Below, one piece after another: positions 44,447-55,484 of a DNA stretch of 64,000 bases. The position numbers and the translations under genes are program-made. Numbering within the stretch: the stretch's first letter is position 1; each line of letters begins with the position of its first letter. The notes under the pieces are model-generated. The model had not been told where the DNA came from and did no database searches. It was given only the letters and a program-made list of their open reading frames with translations. Location: contig JAKZAP010000021.1 in the NCBI GenBank assembly GCA_023053575.1, positions 16,802,212 to 16,866,211 on the forward strand. The letters are read 5' to 3'. This DNA comes from Branchinecta lynchi (taxonomy: Eukaryota > Arthropoda > Branchiopoda > Anostraca > Branchinectidae).

Positions 44447-44918
44447 TATCTCGTTTTATCCATGAAATTCAATCCAAGCCTTTGGAAGACTCTGTGACCC
44501 CTCAGTGTGCACACCTTTCGGGGATTTTGAATCCTGGCAATACCTGAAACCTTGAGGTACTGAAATCCCTAACGATGTAAGAACAAAGGCTAGCAAAATT
44601 CAAGAGAAATCTCAAAAGAAGCCAGACAAATTTTTCTTTTCCTTTTCGGTGGTCTAATTATATTGTCAATAGGATGAAAACAATCACAAGTCCCAGCAGA
44701 CGATTCCAATATAAATTTCGCTTGTCTTTTGAAAAAAACTTTAAAGCTCATATTTAAATTGGGTAGTGGGACTGGTGGGGTCCGGGTTCACCTTTGGGTC
44801 TACCCGAAAATCCTTCTCCCCCCTGGACACAAAAATCCGTCCGCCCTCCCTGAATGCAAATATATAGGAAACTAAATATATTCTGACAGCGAGTTAATGT
44901 AAACTCTATACAGACACA

Positions 44919-45059
44919 CGAGTTAATGTAAACAGGTGATGGTGGCCTTCCCTATCTATGAAATACTTTTAATAGAAATAAATTGGGAGAGGGTTTGGTC
45001 GGGGTGGTTCGGTACCCGAGGTTTTTTCGTGCCGCCGGGGGGGGGGTCGCTGGGGCGAC
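44919..45059. other. Loop between the inverted arms
   Basis: The last mirrored bases are CTCTATACAGACA (44906-44918) and TGTCTGTATAGAG (from 45060). The unpaired spacer includes a second GAGTTAATGTAAAC next to the left arm and a GCCGCCGGGGGGGG tract on the right. No frame recognised. Confidence 0.7.
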
Positions 45060-46218
45060 TGTCTGTATAGAGTTTACATTAACTCGCTGTCAGAATATAT
45101 TTAGTTTCCTAGATATTTGCATTCAGGGAGGACGGACGGATTTTTGTTGCCAGGGGGGAGAAGGATTTTCAGGTAGACCCCTGGGCGCGGACCCGGACCC
45201 CACCAGTCCCACTACCCAATTTAAATATGAACTTTAAAGTTTTTTCAAAAGACAAGGGAAATTTATATTGGAATCGTCTGCTGGGACTTGTAACATTCAT
45301 CCTAATGACAATATAATTAGACCACCGAAAATGAAAAGAAAAATAATCTTTTACATTGAAGATTACGCTTTTAGTGTCAAGAATAAGAAGAGATAAAGAA
45401 AGAAAATTTCGTTACTTTTTTTCTGACTTCTTTTGAGATTTCTCCTGGATTTCTCTTGAATTTTGCTAGCCTTTGTTCGTACGTCGTTAGGGATTTCAGT
45501 ACCTCCAGGTTTCAGGTATTGCCAGGATTCAAAATCCACGAAAGGTGTGCACACTGAGGGGTCTCAGAGTCTTCCAAAGGCTTAAATTGAATTTCATGGA
45601 TAAAACGAGATGTCATTTACAATGCAGGGTAGGTAACCTATGTCCTCTTGACCGCCTACTGTCCGAATCTATGTTGTTGTTTTTCAGGGTGCCTGCTACA
45701 AAGTTTATGAGGCTGAGAGATTAGGCTCAGGGGATTGTTAGACTCAGGTTAGACTGAGGCCCAGAGTTGCTTGAATCAGAGATTCAGAATCCTAGGATCA
45801 GAGGCATCATTTGGGGGGGGGGATCAGCCGACTGGATTAGTGAGGTATTTACGTTTCCCGAAGGAGGACACAGGAGGACATCATATACCAAAAGAAAGTC
45901 AGAAGTTCAAGGCCATTGCAGCCTCTCTAAAGTTCTTTCAGTGGTTCAAGTAGCTCATGTTTTAGTATAGTTTGAGTCGGAATTGACTGAAATTGCTTTG
46001 ACCGTCAATGGCTATTTTTCTGAGAATTGTATGTAAGTATCTGCAGACATTGGCTCTCTGTCACCAGGCTATGGAGCCGTTTTTGCTTTTCTTCCATGAC
46101 ATATCTAGATTGTCTTTGAAGCAAAGAGTTTGCTAAAAAACTCCTTGCCTGAGACTGAATTAGCAAACAGTTCACTTTCCAAAGCAGGAGAACTTTTAGT
46201 TGTGGGATAATACTCTAT

Positions 46219-46523
46219 GAGCGTGTTCCACCCTTGTAACAATAGTTACTATTAGTTACTATTTCCGTTCCATCCTCACGAAAAGTTACTACGCTGACCG
46301 TTCCAACCTTGTCGGAATAGTAACTAATAGTTACTATTTGCTTACCATGCTCGGGAGTGTGGTAAGCGTAGTAACTACGCATCTCTGGAACGTGATTGGT
46401 CAGATTCGCCCCTGGCGTGAGATCCTGCTGGAAAATAGAAAAATCGTTCCAGCCTTGACGGCAAAAAGCCAGAATACGTGACGTCATGCGTAGTAACTAC
46501 AGTAAGTAGGATGGAACACGCTC
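46219..46523. mobile_element. Family E MITE, copy 2 (right arm only)
   Basis: Ends GAGCGTGTTCCA and TGGAACACGCTC with TAT on both sides (46216-46218 and 46524-46526). The left arm has the uninterrupted site CATATAGAGTATTATCCC at about 42098-42115, a natural empty-site control confirming the element limits and the 3-bp duplication. Confidence 0.9.
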
Positions 46524-47092
46524 TATATGACTAAGTTCAGAACACGCCAGTGATTCTCAGGAAGAAGGAGTAAACGTGTCCGTAACGAATCAAACTCAAC
46601 AACTGAAATCCTGAGTCAGCGCAGCTTTTGCAGCATTTCTTCATTTCTTCTGCAGCCATCCGGAGATTCTGAATCAGCATGGAAAGATATTCATCAAGAG
46701 TATAAAGACGGTTGGAGATAGTCCTCCAGCCCAAGCTGACTGCGAATCATCTTGTACGGTGCAAACCGATAAGTCAGCTACAGTTTCACAAGAGCGATAC
46801 TTCAGCCCTTCCTTGCAAGGGTCTTTTTTAGGCTCAAGCCTGTCAAGCTGGCAAATTAATTTTTTGGAAAAAGAATTAAAGATTCTTCCTTAAATATCTG
46901 TTTTTCAGAGAAGAAATTCACAAAATCAGATATTTAAGGAAGAATCTTTAATTGTTTTACCACAAATTCATTCACAATTAACCTAACACTTGAGAATAAA
47001 ATTGTTTCTTCTGATGAGTGCTATATCTGCCAAACTTGATCTCCTTTCCAGGGCACAGTTATTGATCAAGAAACATAACTGCCTCGGCCATT

Positions 47093-47614
47093 ATGATCGG
47101 AAATTCGAAGATGGATTCCGAAGTGTTAGATGCAGTTTTCGATAAAGGAAGTCAGTTTGGGAAATCGGCTATTAAAGGTCCGCAAGAAGGAATAGGCAAA
47201 GCCCATGCAGTGATCATTCGTGCCCAAAGCCAACAGGAGCAGCTGACTAGTACTCAAGCTCCAGTTTTGGACAGTATTGAGCACTTCCTTAAATATGAAG
47301 TCAAGGGGTGATAGCCAAAATTTGGAAAAAGTATATTAATTGACAATCAGTACATGGAGCCTGTATGCAAAGGATATATTCCTCAGCTTCTGGGGATCTG
47401 TAGTAGTGAGGAAGCCGGAATTTCGAGGTGGAAAAGCTGCATCACCGGACTGAAATTTCCTGTTTATTCCCACCTATCAGATAAACCACGTCTTGTCTCT
47501 GAAGTTGAGTTGAACAGTTACAGTCCTAATAAGTCATTGAAACTACAGTTTGGAAGTAGTGAGCTTGAGCCAATTCCTGGCCCTGCTGACGTGTTAAGTT
47601 CTCAGAAGCTCTGA
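47093..47614 (+). CDS. Pair of unrecognised frames, right arm
   Basis: Mirror of 41112-41605. The first frame (47093-47311) has MIGNSKMDSEVLDAVFDKGS and stops at EVKG exactly as on the left. The second (47354-47614) has GYIPQLLGICSSEEAGISRW and ends PGPADVLSSQKL, longer than the left copy, whose end is frameshifted (TVRK). The shared stop after EVKG suggests a true terminus, a splice boundary or a break older than the duplication. Upstream, TTTCCAGGGCACAG near 47049 could be an acceptor. Role unknown. Confidence 0.45.
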
Positions 47615-48033
47615 TCTTGGATTTGAATGTGAAACCATGAACAAGCATGGTTCTGAGATGGGCTTGCACTTCCAGTCATGGAGATGCTGTGAAGTGCTGC
47701 TTACCTGACATTTCCTTTTAAGATGAACCAAAACTACCATACAAACGATGTTTGGAGACTTGAACCTTAACCATAACCATGTGACAAGGCTATTGCAAGA
47801 ACCAAACTATCATACTTGCTATGCTTGAACCTTAGCCCTAACCAGTATACAAGGCTATTGGTGGATGACTTAAATGAAAGAGAAAATCAGTCGTCCATGT
47901 CAAAGTCAAGCTCCCCAGAACCAGGTCATTATTTCAAAAATGTTAAGGTGGTAACACATTTTTTGATGATATATCCGTAAAATAAATGCGTTTCAGTTAT
48001 TTATTTATTTCTAGCTTTCTTAGCACCTGTGAG

Positions 48034-48549
48034 CAGGGCCGTCGCAAGTGAATTTTTGTAGTTGGGGGCATAGCCAAAACACCAGGATCCTAAGAATTTC
48101 CAGAAACCGGATGGAGCGACATCCCGGCAGCAGCAGCTACTGTATGACTAGTCATTACTAGCCATGATCACATAAAGTGAGCGCCGCAGGCGAGATTTTT
48201 TAAGTTGTTTTTTTCCTGCCAAATTCAGCTATTTCCATGCAGGTTCTACCTTTTAGCGTTTCGAGAAATCGCGATCCCCAAAACTGGTTTAAAACCTAGC
48301 TAAATGACGCACCTTTCCGGAAAATAGTAAATATTATGAAAAGTGCCGCAGGCAGAATTTTCGAGACATTTCTGATAAGAGCTTGTTTTTAGGATACAAA
48401 TAAAAGCAAGGAATATCGATGAAATCCTTTGTCTGCGACCTGTTCTTCACTCGACCTCTTCATGTTCGTGGTAACTACCGAATCCTAGCAATTATACCAA
48501 ATGAGTTACCGAATTGTGTACCCCCTCCCCCCCTTTCGCAACGCCCCTG
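48034..48549. mobile_element. Family D hAT-like element in the right arm
   Basis: Mirror of 40091-40606 with the same 516-bp length. Ends CAGGGCCGTCGC and ACGCCCCTG; flanks CCTGTGAG and CCTCTGAG. Confidence 0.85.
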
Positions 48550-48561
48550 CCTCTGAGACAT

Positions 48562-48702
48562 ATCCTTTCCTTTGAAACTTCCTGTGGATCTTACTTTTGA
48601 GCAACTGTTGTTCAGATTCACATTGTTTATTGAGTAGACTAATACCAACAAGAGTGCGATAGCAAATATAGCACTTACAATGGTAGGGAGCGTGTACTGC
48701 AA
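48562..48702 (-). CDS. Short membrane-spanning frame, right arm
   Basis: The minus strand repeats TLPTIVSAIFAIALLLVLVY followed by SINNVNLNNSCSKVRS without change relative to the left arm. Past this the frame enters family D sequence and ceases to be informative. Identity over 47 codons, while neighbouring arm sequence has drifted, could mean selection before or after duplication, or recent gene conversion. Confidence 0.4.
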
Positions 48703-48854
48703 CGAAGAATCACACTTGTTCCGGACTTACAAATAGAACAATAAGGAGGACCTCACCAACCACCAAGTCGGCTACATTTGTTCCCATCTCAAAAATCAGA
48801 TTTTTCGTTCTAAGCTGTATTTTTTTTTCCAATTCTCGGCGACACTTTTTTCAC

Positions 48855-49200
48855 TTGTTTGTTATTTTCAAAGAAATCTCGGCGACATTTCATGCATTCT
48901 CGGCGACATTACGCGAAATCTCGGCGACATTTCTAGCAATCTCGGTGACATTTCTAGCAATCTCGGCGACACTTTGTTTCATCTCGGGAACTAGATTTTT
49001 GGTTTCAAACGCATATCCGTATTTCTCGGCGACACGTTTTTCAGTGAAAATCTCGGCTACAAAGTTGTCATTCTCGGCAACAAACATTGCATTCTCGGAT
49101 ACACACAAAAAATCTCGGCGACAAAAACAGCATTCTCGGCTACATTTCATGGATTCTCGGCGACATTTCGAGTATTCTCGGCAACATTTTTAACAATTTT
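48855..49200 (-). repeat. 21-bp tandem repeats in the right terminal arm
   Basis: Mirror of 39462-39775 with one additional repeat: the minus frame (49150-48890) has an extra IARNVTE heptad. The repeat block therefore changes copy number in whole 21-bp steps while keeping the heptad register. Confidence 0.75.
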
Positions 49201-49220
49201 GACCCAAAATGCATGCCATA

Positions 49221-49292
49221 TTGGACCGCTACAAGACCCGAGTGTCTGTAAATATTACATTTTTAGGATCCCATCGAACCTTTGGTCTTGGT
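49221..49292 (+). mobile_element. Family A element, copy 10, right remnant
   Basis: After the TTGGAC duplication, CTACAAGACCCGAGTGTCTG and GATCCCATCGAACCTTTGG complete the tail begun at 38580. Some tail bases between the two sides are missing. Confidence 0.8.
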
Positions 49293-49784
49293 GTAAATCG
49301 TTTTCGTCAAGCATACAAAAAAGTACAATCACACCGAGGTACCACACATCCAACAGGGAAATTCCGCTATTTGAGAATCGATCGTTTGTAAACAGCGAAT
49401 TAACGTAGGAACGCATTCTCATCGGGTTTTCAAGCCACTTTAAGTGAATAAGTGATGGGTAACTAGATTGACCTGTCTCAGCCCTTTTCTGTTAAACTTC
49501 AAAGAAAATTACACTCGGCTGCGGCTGTTTTAAGCCTCTTTCCATTTCCCTTGCCTTGGATGACAATCTTGCCAAATTTTGCACAACCAGTATCCGTACG
49601 AATAAACTCGGAAAAAAATGATTGGGTACATGTCATGTAAAGAGAACAAAAGTGGCAACGATAGTAGTCAGTGTATTGCTAATATAGGAGGTAAGATACA
49701 CTTATGAAGTGAAGAATGTCGCGAACAAGAATGGATGGAAATACTACTGAAATACAATGAATCACTATTGTAATTACGATGCGT

Positions 49785-50250
49785 CCTTTAAAGTTTAACT
49801 GCAAAGGGCTGGGATTGGACAATCTAGTTAACCATCACTCATCCACTTAAATTGGCTTGAAGACCCGCTGAAATGAGTTACTTCGTTGTTCCACTATCCA
49901 CGAATAATCGATTTTCAAATAGCCGAATTTCAGTGTGATTTGTGGTACCTCTATGCGCCTGTATTTTTGGAGCATGCCTGACGAGAAAGAATTATGATGT
50001 TTTTTAGTTCAGGCACTAAGCAATCTTCACCAATCTCACCACTGCCCACTGAAAAGCCGCGTTTGTGTTGAGATTAAAATTCCCCTCGTCATAGTAGAGT
50101 TTACGCTGTGGGGACGTCTGTAGATATTCTGAACGTCATAACTAGAGCAGATAAAAAAAATCCCAAATATAAACATCCTTTGCAGAATCCAAAGAATTCA
50201 GTGTATTCAGTTAAATGACACTCAAATAAGTTGACTTGCAACTATCGCTA
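49785..50250 (-). mobile_element. Family B MITE copy
   Basis: Body words as in 37588-38045: TTTAACTGCAAAGGGCTGGG, TTTGTGGTACCTCTATGC, GCCCACTGAAAAGCCGCG, CATAGTAGAGTTTACG. It carries an extra segment (GACGAGAAAGAATTATG, near 49980) also related to the plus-strand fragments. A further small piece lies at 49437-49500 in opposite sense. Confidence 0.7.
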
Positions 50251-50645
50251 AAGAATGAGAAGTAGAAGTAATAATATCTGCCCCAACTCTAACTTGAGCC
50301 CAGTTGCCCAGGAACTTAGACGAAGAGAGGGGGAGCCCGGGGGGGGGGGGGCAAATCTAGAGAATTTAAGCTTAGGCGGTCAATTGGCTTTTGGGTAGGG
50401 TGGCATGTTAATGAAATGATTGATTGGCGGGGCAGGAAATTGGAGAAACAACCAATCAGTACGAATACCTATTATTGACACGACGATTTCTTTTTTTGGC
50501 AAAATCCGCAGCTAATTTTATTCGCAAAAGCAGATGATTTTTACACAGAGGCGTCATTGCGCCGGAACCTAAGGGGGCAACAGCGCCCCCTTCACATTCC
50601 TTAACAAAAATCTTGCATAGGAGAGACCGAAAATATATCAACTAG

Positions 50646-51072
50646 AGTTGCGTTTTTGCAGATACCATGGTATCTGATACCGCGGTCCGAAGTCGTTTTT
50701 GCAGTTATCGTGGTATCTGATACCACGGTCAAAAGGCGTTTTTGCAGTTAGCGTGGTATCTGGCAAGTTATCGTAGTATCTGATATTCAGATACCACGGT
50801 CAGACCGTGGTAACTTGCCGTGCATGGTATCTTAAAGTCATCTCACTTTTATCAAATTCTGTTAAATTGGTGAGAATGAAGTTTAGCACTTATTTATATA
50901 ACTGGATATCAGTTTTTCTTTTGTGATGACTTCGAAAAGTGCAATTTCGGCAATAATCGTTTTTGAAGAGCAACCATGTAACAGATACCACGGTAACTAC
51001 AAAAACGACTAATTGCAGATTCAGTTACCGTGGTAACAGACACCATGGTATGGTATCTGCAAAAACGCAACT
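50646..51072. mobile_element. Family N MITE, 3-bp duplication TAG
   Basis: Ends AGTTGCGTTTTTGCAGATAC and its complement, flanked by TAG at 50643-50645 and 51073-51075. The interior repeats GTTTTTGCAGTTA and GATACCACGGT in both orientations. No coding capacity. TIR length and a 3-bp duplication are compatible with Harbinger-type MITEs. Confidence 0.8.
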
Positions 51073-51399
51073 TAGGCTTTACAGTCATTTTTCATGGGTA
51101 GCTGCATACTGTATACCTCATCCAATAACTTGAGTCGGTGCAAAAGCGGGCCGTGTTCATTATTATTGGCGATCGACAGCTTATCTTATGGTGAAGCGCT
51201 TGTTAAACACGACCTCCCCACGTTGGCCCAAAGATACGAGCAGATTATCCTGAGGTTTGGGAAGTTTCTTCTCTCTAAACCCCGGCATCGAGACATCTTA
51301 CCACCCACTGCACCGCCCAACAATCGTACGCGTCACCAAAATAAACTGTTTCCAGTAGCTTCGCAAACGAACCGCCACGCAAATTCTTCGGCCAAGTGC

Positions 51400-52440
51400 C
51401 ATATAGCGATCGCAATTTCTGTCCGTCCGTCGGTCTGTCGGTCTGTCCAGGTTTTGCTAGTTCGGGCACTTCCACATAAGCTAGGACGATGAAACTTGGC
51501 AGGCATATCAGGGACCCCAAATGATTAAGTTGGAAATAGTCACTTCCCCCATCCGAGCACCGTGGGGGGAGTGGAGGGAGGGAGAATCCGGAATCTTGAG
51601 GTATTTATAACTTTTGAACGGATGGTCGGATCTCGATGAAACTTGATATTTGGAAAGACCTCATGCCTCAGACGACCCATTTAAAATCCGGGCCGGATCC
51701 GGTGACTTTTGGGGGGAGCTGGAGGGGGCAACCGGAAATCTTGGGAAACGCTATGAGTGGAGGGATCGAGATGAAACTTGGTGGGAAGACACCTAGCAAA
51801 CACTAGATACATTATTGACATAACCGAGCCGATTCGGGCACTGTGGGGGGAGTGGAGGGAGGGGGAATCCGGAATCTTGAGGTATTTATAACTTTTGAAC
51901 GGGTGATCGGATCTCGATGGAACTTGATATCTGGAAAGACCTCATGCCTCAGACGACCCACTTAAAATCCGGACCGGATCCGGTGACTTTTGGGGGGAGC
52001 TGGAGGGGGGCAACCGGAAATCTTGGGAAACGCTATGAGTGGAGGGATCGAGATGAAACTTGATGGGAAGACACCTAGCAAACACTAGATACATTATTGA
52101 CATGACCGAGCCGATTCGGGCACTGTCGGAGGACTGGAGGGAGGGGGAATCCGGAATCTTGAGGTATTTATAACTTTTGAACGGGTGACCGGATCTCGAT
52201 GAAACTTGATATTTGGAAAGACCTCATGCCTCAGACGACCCACTTAAAATCCGGACCGGATCCGGTGACTTTTAGGGGGAGCTGGAGGGGGCAACTGGAA
52301 ATGTTGGAAAACGCAATGAGTGGAGGGATCGAGATGAAACTTGGTCGGAAGACACCTAGCAAACACTAGATACGTCATTGACATAACCGAGCCGTGCCTA
52401 CTCGTAACAAGTGCCATATGAGCTCGTAGCTCTTGTTTTG
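51400..52440 (+). repeat. Family C copy 4 (G-rich strand up)
   Basis: Starts GTGCCATATAGCGATCGC, with GTCCGTCCGTCGGTCTGTC and GACGATGAAACTTGGCAGG. It then has three close units of about 282 bp (GATTCGGGCACTGT near 51831 and 52113), and ends GTGCCATATGAGCTCGTAGC. It is one of the cleanest copies, showing both end boxes and the satellite core. Confidence 0.85.
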
Positions 52441-52539
52441 TGTTAGTTTGTTATTTAGTATAGTGAAGCAACTCAAATTAGCTGTCAGCTATGATGTTGT
52501 CTAAATACACCTATCTCTCTCTCTCTCTTCCCTCGACTA

Positions 52540-53310
52540 TAAGCGTTTCACAAGATTTCCGGTGCCCTCCTCCAGCTCCCTTCCAGTTATCAAATCTGTT
52601 CCGAACTCCATATACTTATTCTTGACACTTGTCAAGTTTCTTGCACGTCCGATCACCCGTTCCAAGGTTATGCATGTCAATAGACTCCGGGCTCCCGATC
52701 CCTCCACTTCCCCACAATGACGGATCGGGGAAGGGACTGCTTCCATATCAATCTGGTAGAGTCCCTAATATGCCTGTCAAGTTTCATGGTCCCAGACCAT
52801 CTGGAAATACCCTAGATCGCGATCATCGGAGTTCCCGGAAACACTCTCCAACTTGCTCTGAAACGGTCTACCCCTGTTTTGTCAATAATATATCTAGGGT
52901 CTATGCTTGTTGTTCCCACCAAGTTCCATTTCCATCCCTCGACTCTTAGCGTTGCATGAGATTTTGGGTGCCCCCCTCCAGCCCCCCCCCCCCCCCCCAG
53001 TTGTTGGATCCCGTCGGAGCTTGAAATTGAACATCTGAGACACTTGTTGTTGACACTGGTCAAGTTTCATGCACGTCCAATCACCCGTTCCAGATTCATG
53101 CATGTCACTAGGTTCCGGGTTCCCATCCCTCCATTCCCTCCGCGATGACAGATCGGGGAAGTGATTATTTTCAAGTTCATCTGGTCAGGTCCCTGATATG
53201 CCTGTCAAGTTTCATCGTCCTAGCTTGTGTGGAAGGGCCTAAACTACCAAAACCGGGACAGAACAAAAGACATTACGATCGATCTATGGCACTTGAGTTG
53301 TGCTTTAGTG
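52540..53310 (-). repeat. Family C copy 5 (C-rich strand up)
   Basis: Opposite orientation to copy 4 and only 100 bp from it, with a CT microsatellite between. It ends ATCGATCTATGGCACTTGAG and GTGCCATATAAAA, about 40 bp before the acceptor of the exon at 53355. Confidence 0.8.
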
Positions 53311-53354
53311 CCATATAAAATATTGATGTTACTATTTTTTTTTCTCTTCTTCAG

Positions 53355-53467
53355 ATAAAAGATTGGGACGAAGGTCAGAGCTTCTTACTGGCTTCTCGAT
53401 TGTCTTCAGCTGTCAAAGACACCATCCCCCTTTTCACATCCGATCAGTTCTCTTCTTATTTAGATAG
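53355..53467 (+). CDS. Exon d of the mesothelin/stereocilin-like gene
   Basis: 113 bp. It begins after TTTCTCTTCTTCAG and ends before GTAAGT; start phase 0, end phase 2. The peptide is IKDWDEGQSFLLASRLSSAV followed by KDTIPLFTSDQFSSYLDR. The preceding exon ends LPVLSK, so the junction reads as a short turn followed by 'W..GQ...L..RL', a pattern common in mesothelin/stereocilin-type repeats. The exon sits between family C (to 53310) and family A (from 53674), each less than 210 bp away, yet is undamaged, which argues for purifying selection. The next exon must begin with one base completing an Arg or Ser codon. Confidence 0.7.
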
Positions 53468-53673
53468 GTAAGTCATTTCCCCTTTCGTGGTGTGGAATAG
53501 GTTTTTTTTTATAAAAAAAAAATGATATGAGTGTATCGTTTTCTGGAATTTGAGCATATTCCAAATTGGCTAGATTTAATTGGGAAACGATAGCTTTTCC
53601 TGTTTTGTTGTAGCTGTTGTAGTAGTAATGTGTCCGAGTTAGGAACCAGCAGAGAACCATAACGAGAAGCGTT

Positions 53674-54553
53674 TTTTTGGAGTCGCAAAACATAAGTGGA
53701 AGGTTATCATGACTTAGTAAAAGTTGTCTGTCGGTCTGCCCGTCTCTCAGCACGATAGCTCTCGAAGAGAATGAGATATTTTGATGAAACATGGTGTGAG
53801 GACTCTTTAGCTCAAGGGAAAGGTCGATTTCATAGATGGGCTCTGTATAATAGCTCAACATTTAGGGGTGAGGGAGGTGGTTCAAATTAAGTGGCGAACA
53901 AATTTTTTTTTAACAGATAATTAGATAGTCGATTTAGGGGCAAGAGTACACGCTGAACGCGAATATGAAAACCATTCTCTCGCCGGACAAGTAGTTCACC
54001 CGGAATCCGGCCAAAACCGGAAAGTTTTTAAAAGTCAAAGTTTTATTTGAAGTTGATTAGATGTTCGATTTAGAGGTACGAAGACATGCTGAACCTTTAC
54101 ATGAAAGTCATTTTCTCGTCTGACAAGAAGTTTGCGCGGGATCATGCTGAAACCGAAAAATTTGTTAAAAGTTAAAGTTTCATTTGAAGTTGATTAGATG
54201 TTTGATATAGGGGTAAGGAAATACGCTAAATTCGTTTTTAAGCTTTAATTTTTGCAAGACAAGTAGTTCCCCAGTTATCCAGTCGAATCCAGAGATTTGG
54301 CAGAAGTAAGGCAGGAAGATATGAGCAGTTCGTCAAAGTAGATATGACGAATAGCCTAGGGGTAAATACACACATGCTGAATCGATATCTAAAATTGGTT
54401 TCTCAGATAATTAGCCATTGGCCTTTTTCTGTTCCTAAATCTTAATAGTAAAAATGTTAAAGGAATCTAGCGAAGACGGGATATCTACAAGACCCAATTG
54501 GTCTAAATAAAAAATTAAATTTTTGGGATCTCATCGAAACCTTTGGTCTTGTT
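53674..54553 (+). mobile_element. Family A element, copy 12 (forward)
   Basis: Decayed head box GGAGTCGCAAAACATAAGTG, four satellite units, full tail ending CATCGAAACC...GGTCTTGTT at 54553. Confidence 0.8.
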
Positions 54554-54733
54554 TTTGACCGTTGTCTGTTTTGTCGTCCAACTTCGCCCGTTCTGAAAAA
54601 ACAATCGGTCTTACCCGATTTCGGCAGAATTATTTAGCATTTTGTTTTACTGTTATGTCTGCCCCCACAAGAGTTTCATCTGGTAATTAAATTCATTCGT
54701 TAATTTATCCTACGATAATGAAGTGTTAATAAC

Positions 54734-55120
54734 CACGCTGTCGGAAGTTTCATTTCAGATTGCGCATAAAACTTTCAACAATAACGCCTTTTCACTTAGA
54801 AATAAAGTGTTATGACCAATTAAGTCTATACTATTTCGTGCCTAGATCTCCAACAACACCTTCAATAGGTAAAAATACTGCACTGTCAGAAGTTACATAA
54901 CGACAACAGAAGGATGCGCGGTTTCAACAGATAACACTTTGGGATGTTATCTTTTATGTTTCTTTCGTTCCCGTTAGTATTTTTACCAATTGAAGGTGTT
55001 GTTGGAGATCTAGACACGAAATAGTGTAAACTTAATTGGTCATAACACTTTATTTCTAAGTGAAAAGGTGTTATTCTTGAAATTGTTATCCGCTATCTGT
55101 TATGAAACTTCTGACAGTGC
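54734..55120. mobile_element. Family F hairpin MITE, copy 3
   Basis: Nearly the same as 12075-12464, including the nested inner hairpin (GCACTGTCAGAAGTTACATA) and the long mirrored CAACAACACCTTCAATAGGT arms. Outer ends CACGCTGTCGGAAG and CTTCTGACAGTGC are slightly decayed. Confidence 0.8.
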
Positions 55121-55266
55121 AGATATGTCCCCTTCTTGGAAGTATTACTCTGTCCAGAGCCTCGTTTTTGTTGCAATAGCGCTGCCGCATCGCTGCTTTT
55201 GCATAATATGCGTTTTTGGATTTACTTTCTTCTTGGTTGAAGCGGCAGCGCTGCAGCATCTTGCAG

Positions 55267-55480
55267 GGAAGGACGGACTTGGTCGGGGAGCAAGTCCGTG
55301 ATTCTCGAGAAGCGCTGCCGTCTTCCTCGGAAGCACCGCAGTGCAAAAACGGATGTAGAAAGAATCAGCCCGGAATCGGCCGAGAAGTGGACCTGCAGCA
55401 TGCAACAAAAAGAGGCTCAGGTGTTCGCAACTTCTTCTGGTTATCATACCAGTCAACCCGAAGAACGGTATAGATCCTAG
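55267..55480 (+). CDS. Possible 3'-terminal exon of the host gene
   Basis: An acceptor-like CAGCATCTTGCAG precedes 55267. Entered with one base to complete the split codon left by exon d, the frame stays open for 70 codons (EGRTWSGSKSVILEKRCRLP near the start, SSGYHTSQPEERYRS at the end) to a TAG at 55478. The composition is basic and polar, as in a cytoplasmic tail. The fit of phase is suggestive, but a frame of this length has a fair chance of being open by accident, the pyrimidine tract is interrupted, and another frame of the same region codes a hydrophobic stretch (55150-55250). No polyadenylation signal follows closely. Confidence 0.25.
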
Positions 55481-55484
55481 TATA

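Larger units (their letters stand above)
39443..49220. mobile_element. Large foldback-like palindromic transposon, 9.8 kb
   Basis: Termini TATGGCATGCATTTTGGGTC and its complement are flanked by TTGGAC on both sides (39437-39442 and 49221-49226), a 6-bp target duplication within a family A copy. The arms 39443-44918 and 45060-49220 are inverted copies of each other apart from indels. A loop of about 141 bp (44919-45059) separates them. From outside inward the arms hold 21-bp heptad-coding repeats, a membrane-spanning frame, a family D insertion, a pair of unrecognised frames, a G-like block, then further shared sequence to the loop. No transposase, integrase or polymerase motif was recognised. 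Polintons also make 6-bp duplications but carry diagnostic genes absent here; foldback-type elements fit the arm structure better. Confidence 0.85.

Noticed and set aside
46200..47350. CRISPR-like or bacterial operon structure
   Set aside because: The repeats are transposon ends without regular spacers, and the surrounding sequence is eukaryotic.
39443..49220. Polinton/Maverick identity, because of the 6-bp duplication
   Set aside because: No polymerase, integrase, ATPase, protease or capsid-like frame is visible, the termini do not start with AG, and the arms fill nearly the whole element.
39443..49220. A pure assembly artefact (false inverted join)
   Set aside because: The arms have diverged, with arm-specific insertions, an empty site and an extra repeat unit, and a target duplication flanks the whole. 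An artefact would give identical arms.
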